A stretch of 9,430 bases of DNA from Deltaproteobacteria bacterium (lineage in GTDB: Bacteria > Desulfobacterota > DSM-4660 > Desulfatiglandales > HGW-15), in contig JAIPEI010000109.1 in assembly GCA_021737245.1 (NCBI GenBank), positions 1 to 9,430 on the forward strand, written 5' to 3'. This document shows positions 1 to 4,704 of the stretch, piece by piece. A model generated the notes under the pieces. It did no database searches and was not told the DNA's origin. It was given only the letters and a program-made list of their open reading frames with translations. Both the position numbers and the translations under genes were made by a program. How positions within the stretch are numbered: the stretch's first letter is position 1; every line of letters begins with the position of its first letter.

Positions 1-1398
1 CTGCGGGATCAGCACGGCCTGGACGGCGTCCATCCGGACATTGCGGCGCTGAAACCGCTGGCGGTCCTCCTGAGGCGTGAGAACGGCCTCGTTCGCCCGG
101 CCGTGCTGGGGGACGAGATCATCGCGTTCCTTCCGGCCGGCGTCCCGCCGCTGGGTCTGGCCGTGGACATGGGGACGACCAAGCTGGCCGGTTACCTGGT
201 GGATCTCGAAAGCGGAGAGGCCCTGGGCGCTGCAGGCCGGATGAACCCCCAGATCGCCTACGGCGAGGACGTGATGGCCCGAATCGGCTACGCCATGAAG
301 GGCCCGTCCGAGGCGAAACGGCTCCAGGAGACCTTTGCGGAAGGGTTGTCGGAACTGGCCCGGGAGTTGTGCGAGGGGTGCGGCCGGCAGACCTCCGAGA
401 TCCTGGAGACGGTTATCGCCGGGAACACCTGCATGCACCATTTGGCCCTGGGACTGCCCGTGGATCAGCTCGGCCTGGCCCCCTATGTGGCGTCCCTTTC
501 CGATGCCTGCAGCGTGAAGGCGAGGACCCTGGGATGGCCCCTGGCTCCGGGCGCTTCGCTGCATTTCATGCCCAACATCGCCGGGTTCGTGGGTGGCGAT
601 CACGTGGCCATGCTCCTGGCGACCGGCCTCCACGAATCCCGGGGCGTCACGCTGGGCCTCGACATCGGGACCAACACCGAGATCAGCCTGGCGGCCGGGG
701 GGCGGCTGTGGAGCTGCTCGTGCGCGTCGGGCCCCGCCTTTGAAGGGGCGCACATCCAGGACGGCATGCGTGCCGCGGACGGGGCTGTGGAGCGGGTGAG
801 CCTCGGGGACGGGGAACCCGGCTCTCCCGTCCGTGTTCAGACCATCGGGGGCGCACCGCCCGTGGGCGTCTGCGGCTCGGGGGTCCTGGACGCCGTGGCC
901 GAGATGCGCCGTGCGGGCGTGATCCGGGAAACGGGCGCGTTCGTCCCCGGAAGCCATGCCCGCCTCCGCGGCCGGGGAAAGGAGGCCGCCTTTCTCCTGG
1001 TCGCCGAGGGAGAGCAGGGGGCGCCGCGGGACATCGTCATCACAAGAAAAGATGTGAACGAGATCCAGCTGGCCAAGGCCGCCATCCGGGCCGGGATCGA
1101 GGAGCTGCTGCTCGCGGCCGGCCTGCACACCCCCTCGATCGACCGGGTCGTGGTGGTGGGGGCCTTCGGGACCTACCTGGATGTGGAAAGCGCCCTGGCC
1201 CTGGGCATGTTTCCGCCGCTGCCCCCGGACCGCTTCATCCAGGTGGGCAACGCCGCCGGCATCGGCGCCAGAATGGCCCTGCTGTCGAGGCGGTGCCGTG
1301 AGGAGGCCGCGGACCTCGCCCGCCGCGTCCGGTACGTGGAGCTGACCTCGATCCCCCATTTTGCCCTGTCCTACGCGGACGCCCTCATGCTTCCCTGA
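1..1398 (+). CDS. RACo-like corrinoid-activation ATPase (DUF4445/ASKHA), 5' partial
   Basis: The frame is open from the first base of the window to TGA at 1396-1398, so the 5' end is missing; the ATG at 103 is internal. About 465 residues are visible. The ASKHA nucleotide-binding core is clear: a phosphate-1 motif VDMGTTKLAGYLVDL (nt 163-207), GNTCMHHLALG (421-453), PNIAGFVGGD (571-600), a second phosphate motif LDIGTNTEISL (658-690), CASGPAFEGAHIQDGMRA, GVCGSGVLDAV (865-897), and the adenosine-side VVVGAFGTYLD to VGNAAGIGARMALLS (1150-1284). Family knowledge: these proteins use ATP hydrolysis to drive reduction of inactive Co(II) corrinoid to Co(I) in corrinoid methyltransferase systems. An N-terminal 2Fe-2S ferredoxin domain supplies the electrons; here it would lie upstream of the window. 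The protein is cytoplasmic. The methyltransferase partner is not visible, so the exact corrinoid partner is unknown. The C-terminus is intact and family-like. Confidence 0.9.
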   Translation: MRDQHGLDGVHPDIAALKPLAVLLRRENGLVRPAVLGDEIIAFLPAGVPPLGLAVDMGTTKLAGYLVDLESGEALGAAGRMNPQIAYGEDVMARIGYAMKGPSEAKRLQETFAEGLSELARELCEGCGRQTSEILETVIAGNTCMHHLALGLPVDQLGLAPYVASLSDACSVKARTLGWPLAPGASLHFMPNIAGFVGGDHVAMLLATGLHESRGVTLGLDIGTNTEISLAAGGRLWSCSCASGPAFEGAHIQDGMRAADGAVERVSLGDGEPGSPVRVQTIGGAPPVGVCGSGVLDAVAEMRRAGVIRETGAFVPGSHARLRGRGKEAAFLLVAEGEQGAPRDIVITRKDVNEIQLAKAAIRAGIEELLLAAGLHTPSIDRVVVVGAFGTYLDVESALALGMFPPLPPDRFIQVGNAAGIGARMALLSRRCREEAADLARRVRYVELTSIPHFALSYADALMLP

Positions 1399-1417
1399 CG
1401 CACGGCGCCGGCCGTCA

Positions 1418-1458
1418 GTCCTCGGAGGGATGGCTTTCCGCCTTTTCCCCTGGAGGAC
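1418..1458 (+). terminator. Imperfect hairpin after the RACo gene, possible terminator
   Basis: GTCCTC (1418-1423) pairs with GAGGAC (1453-1458). Inside it, GGGA (1427-1430) can pair with TCCC (1446-1449) and GGC (1432-1434) with GCC (1440-1442). A smaller stem, ACGGC/GCCGT (1402-1406 with 1411-1415), lies just upstream, 3 nt past the stop codon. No run of T follows, so this is not a canonical intrinsic terminator. Its position between a stop codon and a candidate promoter fits transcription termination, but that is inference. Confidence 0.35.
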
Positions 1459-1477
1459 GGATCTTTCCTGCAGGGGC

Positions 1478-1517
1478 GGCATATGGGCTTGACATGTGCC
1501 ACCTTGTGGTATAGCTT
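1478..1517 (+). promoter_or_regulatory. Candidate promoter with overlapping operator-like dyad
   Basis: A perfect -35 box TTGACA lies at 1489-1494. Possible -10 hexamers are TATAGC at 1510-1515 (4/6 match, 15-bp spacer) or TAGCTT at 1512-1517 (3/6, 17-bp spacer); neither is ideal. The -35 sits inside a dyad, GGCATATG (1478-1485) with CATGTGCC (1493-1500), matching at 7 of 8 positions. A second short dyad, CCAC-CTT-GTGG (1499-1509), fills the spacer. The start codon at 1548 would leave a short leader. Two dyads over the core promoter suggest repressor or activator control, but no known operator consensus is recognised. Confidence 0.5.
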
Positions 1518-1535
1518 TGGGCATTCCAACGGTGT

Positions 1536-1539
1536 GGAG
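1536..1539 (+). promoter_or_regulatory. Ribosome binding site for the small Cys-rich gene
   Basis: GGAG ends 8 nt before the ATG at 1548. Together with the upstream promoter candidate it supports this start and argues that the small ORF is translated. Confidence 0.55.
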
Positions 1540-1547
1540 CGAACAGC

Positions 1548-1955
1548 ATGATTCTCCCTGCTCTCAGGGCCCTGGCCCTCATTCTGGCCTTCCTGACGGC
1601 ATGGCCCATCGGGTCCGGCGCCGTCATGGACGTCGAGCCCTGCGCTTCCGAGGTCTCATGCTGCCGCTCCCGATCCTGTCCGGCCCGAATCGGCCCCATC
1701 CAAACGTCCTCGCTGGACGGTGTCTCCGGCGGCGGGACCTTGCCTTGTTGTGAGTTCAGGGACGCCGCCCCTCCGAGCGTGGGGACCGTCCCGCCGGCCG
1801 GCGGACATCGGCACGGGTCGCTTCTGTTTTCCTCCCCGGCCCCCTTCCTCAAAACCGTTCCATGCATCCCCGGGGCGGCCCGGACGGCTGGTGAGCCCTC
1901 CATTGACCGGCCCTCCCCACCCCTCTATCTGACCACCTGCGTCCTGATCTTGTAA
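1548..1955 (+). CDS. Small exported cysteine-rich protein, function unknown
   Basis: This encodes 135 residues and I do not recognise it as a named family. Residues 1-25 form a signal peptide or membrane anchor: M-ILPALR, then a hydrophobic stretch ALALILAFLTAW and a small-residue end at GSGA, with a likely cleavage site near residues 25-27. The mature part has eight cysteines (C32, C38, C39, C44, C67, C68, C106, C131), including two CC pairs, plus His87 and His89. The C-terminus is hydrophobic and ends in a Pro-Pro-Leu-Tyr-Leu run with a Cys five residues from the end. Third codon positions are mostly G or C, as in neighbouring genes, and there is a good GGAG site, so I regard it as real. 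It is the first gene after a candidate promoter and lies 164 nt upstream of the DUF2318 gene. From cysteine content and context I infer an extracytoplasmic metal-binding or thiol role. Disulfide-bonded structural cysteines would be an alternative. Confidence 0.65.
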   Translation: MILPALRALALILAFLTAWPIGSGAVMDVEPCASEVSCCRSRSCPARIGPIQTSSLDGVSGGGTLPCCEFRDAAPPSVGTVPPAGGHRHGSLLFSSPAPFLKTVPCIPGAARTAGEPSIDRPSPPLYLTTCVLIL

Positions 1956-2005
1956 GACCATCGCCTGATCCCGGTTTTTCGAAGACGAGAATTCCCGGCA
2001 GGAGA

Positions 2006-2072
2006 GCGATCGAATGGACGCCCGGTCCACGCGCCGGCGGGCGCGGGTCCCTTTGTCGTCCATTGCGATCGC
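2006..2072 (+). promoter_or_regulatory. Long inverted repeat / leader stem-loop upstream of the DUF2318 gene
   Basis: GCGATCGAATGGACG (2006-2020) is complementary to 2057-2072, where CGTCCATT is followed by one unpaired G (2065) and then CGATCGC. This gives a 15-bp stem with a single bulge. The enclosed 36 nt contains a second hairpin, CGCGCC-GGCG-GGCGCG (2030-2045). The structure ends 48 nt before the ATG at 2120, inside the probable leader between the first two genes of the unit. It is too GC-rich and too far from a T-run to look like an intrinsic terminator. A regulatory or mRNA-stability role is inferred. The arms could instead be a protein-binding DNA dyad. Confidence 0.55.
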
Positions 2073-2103
2073 CCGGGGCAGACCGTACAGGCGGGTCATT
2101 CCA

Positions 2104-2112
2104 GAGAAAGGG
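2104..2112 (+). promoter_or_regulatory. Ribosome binding site that sets the DUF2318 start at 2120
   Basis: The purine-rich GAGAAAGGG ends 7 nt before the ATG at 2120. The in-frame upstream TTG at 2063 sits inside the long inverted repeat and has no comparable site, so the ATG is preferred. Confidence 0.5.
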
Positions 2113-2119
2113 CACATCC

Positions 2120-2683
2120 ATGAAAGAGAAGAGAGCGGTCGAGACATCCGACAAGCGGAGCAGAAAGAGGGAGATCGTCACCGGGAACGACCGGAAGAGG
2201 AGCCTCAAGGCCGTCCTGATCGGCGCTGCAATCGTGATTCTGGGTCTCGGGGTCCTCGCCTATGGGGCCTTGCGAACGAAAGGCGCCGGGTCCCCGGCGG
2301 AAAATACATCCGGGACCGTTGAGGGGGCGACCGTCACCCACCCGGTGGCCCTGTTTGACGACGGCAGGGCAAAACACTTCGAGTTCGAGCATGAAAACAC
2401 GACGGTGCGCTACTTCGTCCTCAAGAGCTCGGACGGGGTGGTCCGCGCCGCCTTCGATGCCTGCGACGTCTGCTGGCCCGCGGGCCGCGGGTATTTCCAG
2501 GAGGGCGACATGATGGTGTGCAGAAACTGCGGGAGGCGGTTTGCGTCCATCAAGGTCAATGAGGTGAAGGGCGGGTGCAACCCGGCTCCTCTGACTCGGG
2601 GCGTTCAGGGGGACCGGCTGGTGATTCGGGTGAGCGACCTTCTCTCGGGGAAACCCTACTTCGATTTCACGAAAAAGGGGTAG
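2120..2683 (+). CDS. DUF2318 / FtrD-like membrane-anchored Fe-S (metal) protein
   Basis: This encodes 187 residues. Residues 1-30 are strongly basic, followed by one transmembrane segment (about 31-51, AVLIGAAIVILGLGVLAYGA). By the positive-inside rule the C-terminal domain faces the extracytoplasmic side. That domain carries the DUF2318/FtrD-like signature: FDACDVCWPAGRGYFQEGD with C115 and C118, CRNCGRRF with C134 and C137, and the NEVKGGCNPAPL motif with C153. Family knowledge: the FtrD-like family is annotated as membrane iron-sulfur-containing proteins and occurs in Ftr/P19-type iron-uptake clusters and beside ABC permease genes. This copy has one span rather than the multi-span N-terminal region of longer family members. 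The stop is 3 nt before the permease start, so the two are very likely co-expressed. Cluster type and substrate (Fe, Cu or a thiol) cannot be read from the sequence. Confidence 0.85.
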   Translation: MKEKRAVETSDKRSRKREIVTGNDRKRSLKAVLIGAAIVILGLGVLAYGALRTKGAGSPAENTSGTVEGATVTHPVALFDDGRAKHFEFEHENTTVRYFVLKSSDGVVRAAFDACDVCWPAGRGYFQEGDMMVCRNCGRRFASIKVNEVKGGCNPAPLTRGVQGDRLVIRVSDLLSGKPYFDFTKKG

Positions 2684-2686
2684 GCC

Positions 2687-3844
2687 ATGAATCTTCGCGA
2701 CATCGCAGTGCGCAACCTGATGCGGCGCAAGGGAAAGGCGGCCTTCATACTCGCCGGGCTGGTGGTCGGTGTGGCAGCCGTCGTGGGGGTAATCCATTTC
2801 GGAACGGCCATGACCACGGACATCAATCACAAGCTGGAGAAGTACGGGGCGAACATTCTCATCGTCCCGCGAACCGATCGGCTTTCCCTGACCTACAGCG
2901 GGATCTCCCTCGGGGGCGTATCCTTCGAGATGTCGGAGATCCGGGAGACCGATCTCTCGAAGATCCACACGATCGAGAACGCCGCCAACATCGCCGCTGT
3001 GGGCCCCATCGTGCTGGGCGCCGTGTCCGTTCGGTCCAGGCAGGTCCTCCTGGCCGGCGTGGACTTCGAAGCGGTTCCCATGCTCAAGCCCTGGTGGAAG
3101 ATCTCAGGGCAAGTTCCGGGGCCGGACCAGGTCCTCGTGGGAAGCGAAGCGGCGCGCATTCTGGACGTTCGCCGGGGGCAGGTCCTTCGAGTTCGAGGAA
3201 AGCCCGTGACGGTCTCGGGGACCCTGGTCCCCACGGGAAGCCAGGACGACCGGCTGCTTTTCACCCGGATCGAAACGGCCCAGGAGGTCCTGGACAAGCC
3301 GGGACGCGTGTCCATGGTGGAGGTGGCCGCCCTGTGCTCCGCCTGTCCGGTGGAGGAGATGGTGGCCCAGATCGCAGAGGTCCTGCCCGGGGCCGAGGTC
3401 ATGGCGATCCAGCAGGTGGTGAAGGGCCGGATGGAGACCCTGTCTCAGATCAAGACCTTCTCCTATGGGATATCGGCGGTGGTTGTCCTCGTGGGGGGGC
3501 TGGTCGTCCTTGTGACCCTCATGGGGAGCGTTCGGGAGCGGACCCGCGAGATCGGGATCTTTCGAGCCGTCGGGTTCAGGCGCGGCCACGTGATGCGGAT
3601 CGTCTTTTTGGAGACGGCCCTGATTTCGGCCTTTGCCGGCTTCGCCGGATACCTGGTCGGCGTGGCCGGCTCGCATGTCGGGCTGGGCTTTTTTTCGCCG
3701 GGAGGGTCGCCCGGGGCCTGGCTCGATCCGTCCCTGGCCCTGGGGGCAATGCTCATGTCCGTGACGGTGGGCATGGCGGCCGGGGCCTACCCCGCCTTCA
3801 TGGCGGCACGCATGGACCCGAACGACGCGCTTCGCGCCATGTAA
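2687..3844 (+). CDS. MacB/FtsX-type ABC transporter permease
   Basis: This encodes 385 residues. The topology is that of the MacB/FtsX permease family: an amphipathic N-terminus (RDIAVRNLMRRKGKAAF), TM1 at about 19-41, a large extracytoplasmic MacB-type core domain (about 42-255), then TM2 (261-282), TM3 (305-330) and TM4 (350-371). The cytoplasmic loop after TM2, VRERTREIGIFRAVGFRRG (282-300), is the family's ATPase-coupling signature, and the end PAFMAARMDPNDALRAM is also typical. An AAGGGG site (2675-2680) precedes the ATG, which is 3 nt after the DUF2318 stop. The extracytoplasmic domain has a CxxC, ALCSACP with C217 and C220 (nt 3335-3346), unusual for macrolide or lipoprotein exporters and compatible with metal or thiol chemistry. 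Such permeases usually dimerise and often act as mechanotransmitters. There is no membrane-fusion protein or outer-membrane partner next door, which argues against a MacAB-TolC efflux role. Confidence 0.9.
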   Translation: MNLRDIAVRNLMRRKGKAAFILAGLVVGVAAVVGVIHFGTAMTTDINHKLEKYGANILIVPRTDRLSLTYSGISLGGVSFEMSEIRETDLSKIHTIENAANIAAVGPIVLGAVSVRSRQVLLAGVDFEAVPMLKPWWKISGQVPGPDQVLVGSEAARILDVRRGQVLRVRGKPVTVSGTLVPTGSQDDRLLFTRIETAQEVLDKPGRVSMVEVAALCSACPVEEMVAQIAEVLPGAEVMAIQQVVKGRMETLSQIKTFSYGISAVVVLVGGLVVLVTLMGSVRERTREIGIFRAVGFRRGHVMRIVFLETALISAFAGFAGYLVGVAGSHVGLGFFSPGGSPGAWLDPSLALGAMLMSVTVGMAAGAYPAFMAARMDPNDALRAM

Positions 3845-3890
3845 GAAAAGTGATTATCCCATGCCTTGCAGAATTGAAGGCCGGGAAGAG

Positions 3891-3894
3891 AGGA
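3891..3894 (+). promoter_or_regulatory. Ribosome binding site that sets the ATPase start at 3901
   Basis: AGGA within GAGAGGAAGCACA ends 6 nt before the ATG at 3901. The reading frame is open far upstream inside the permease gene, and this site plus the family N-terminus (MSYIVAENIAKQYG) fixes the true start. Confidence 0.65.
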
Positions 3895-3900
3895 AGCACA

Positions 3901-4662
3901 ATGAGCTACATCGTGGCGGAAAACATCGCCAAGCAATACGGAGCCGGCGCCTCCGCAGCCTATGCCGTCGCCGGCGTGAGCCTGGAGATCGAGGCCGGAA
4001 GTTTCGTGGGCATCATGGGTGAATCCGGGGCGGGCAAGTCCACGCTGCTCTCCGTCCTGGGGGCCATGAACTCCCCCACATCGGGCCGCTACCTGGTGGA
4101 CGGCATCGACGTGTATGCCCTCGGCACGGAGCGGCAGGCGGATTTTCGGCGGGAGTATCTCGGCTTCGTGTTCCAGAGCTTTCACCTGGTCCCCTACCTC
4201 AGTGTGCTGGAAAACGTCATGCTGCCCCTGACCACGGCTCGAATCGGTTCCAGGGAAAAGAAGCGCATGGCCATGGAGGCCCTGGACTGGGTGGGCATCG
4301 AGCAACTGGCGGGCAGGCTTCCGGGCGGGATCTCCGGGGGCGAAAAGGAGCGCGTGGCCGTAGCTCGCGCCATTGTAAACGATCCGCCCGTTCTGCTGGC
4401 CGACGAGCCTACAGGGAACCTGGACAACCGGAACACGCTGGAGGTCATGAAGCTGCTGGAACGGTTGAACCGTGCCGGCACGACGATCGTCATGGTGACC
4501 CACAGCCTGGAATGCGCCCGGTTTGCGGGCCGGATCCTGCGTTTGTTCGACGGCCGGGTCCAGGAAGGAGAGGACCCCGGGGAAAATGCGCGCACCGGGA
4601 TCGGGCCGCTCCCGCGGCGTTGCACCGTCGACCCGTCGCTGCGACCGGCTTCAGTGGAGTGA
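3901..4662 (+). CDS. ABC transporter ATP-binding protein, LolD/MacB type
   Basis: This encodes 253 residues. All nucleotide-binding-domain motifs are present: Walker A GESGAGKST (40-48), Q-loop Gln92 in VFQSFHLVP, signature ISGGE-KERVAVARA (144-157), Walker B VLLADEPTG with catalytic Glu169, D-loop GNLD (172-175) and switch His201 in VTHS. The signature has Glu in place of the usual Gln (ISGGE, not LSGGQ), a variant also seen in functional LolD-like ATPases. The core ends near residue 225 and is followed by a tail of about 28 residues rich in Pro, Gly and Arg with no recognised motif. It lies 56 nt after the permease and is expected to power it as a cytoplasmic dimer. Related operons with a DUF2318 protein are found in the Campylobacter P19 cluster (from memory). 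The substrate is unknown. Confidence 0.92.
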   Translation: MSYIVAENIAKQYGAGASAAYAVAGVSLEIEAGSFVGIMGESGAGKSTLLSVLGAMNSPTSGRYLVDGIDVYALGTERQADFRREYLGFVFQSFHLVPYLSVLENVMLPLTTARIGSREKKRMAMEALDWVGIEQLAGRLPGGISGGEKERVAVARAIVNDPPVLLADEPTGNLDNRNTLEVMKLLERLNRAGTTIVMVTHSLECARFAGRILRLFDGRVQEGEDPGENARTGIGPLPRRCTVDPSLRPASVE

Positions 4663-4687
4663 CGGTCCCCGGGGACCGGGTCCCCGG
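4663..4687. terminator. GC-rich hairpin between convergent genes
   Basis: A perfect 16-bp palindrome, CGGTCCCCGGGGACCG (4663-4678), directly follows the ATPase stop. It overlaps an alternative stem, CCGGGGAC (4669-4676) with GTCCCCGG (4680-4687) around a CGG loop. It fills most of the 42 nt between two convergent stop codons, the place for a bidirectional terminator. No T-run flanks it on either strand, so termination by this element alone is unproven. Confidence 0.4.
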
Positions 4688-4704
4688 AGCCCGTTCCCGG
4701 AGGC

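Noticed and set aside
2065..2072. GCGATCGC octamer resembling the cyanobacterial HIP1 repeat
   Set aside because: It occurs as part of the inverted-repeat arm, I did not notice other copies, and the gene content is not cyanobacterial.
2063..2119. Earlier TTG start for the DUF2318 protein
   Set aside because: It lies within the inverted-repeat arm and lacks a ribosome binding site. It would only add a non-family extension before the basic N-terminus.
1415..2147. Minus-strand ORFs opposite the small Cys-rich gene
   Set aside because: They have no recognisable motif or good ribosome binding site. The plus-strand ORF has a promoter candidate, a signal peptide and a ribosome binding site.
2014..2322. 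A 102-codon plus-strand ORF with a GGAG about 9 nt before its ATG
   Set aside because: It is out of frame with and mostly overlaps the DUF2318 gene, is extremely Arg/Glu-rich without motifs, and its start lies in the long inverted repeat. A short regulatory leader peptide is not excluded but not supported.
2575..3900. Upstream extension of the ATPase reading frame through the permease gene, suggesting a fusion protein
   Set aside because: The extension is Arg/Gly-rich and out of frame with the clear permease. The ATPase has a family-like N-terminus and an AGGA site at 3901.
4330..4372. Glu in the ABC signature (ISGGE) as a sign of an inactive ATPase
   Set aside because: Glu at this position is found in working LolD-like ATPases, and all other catalytic motifs are intact.
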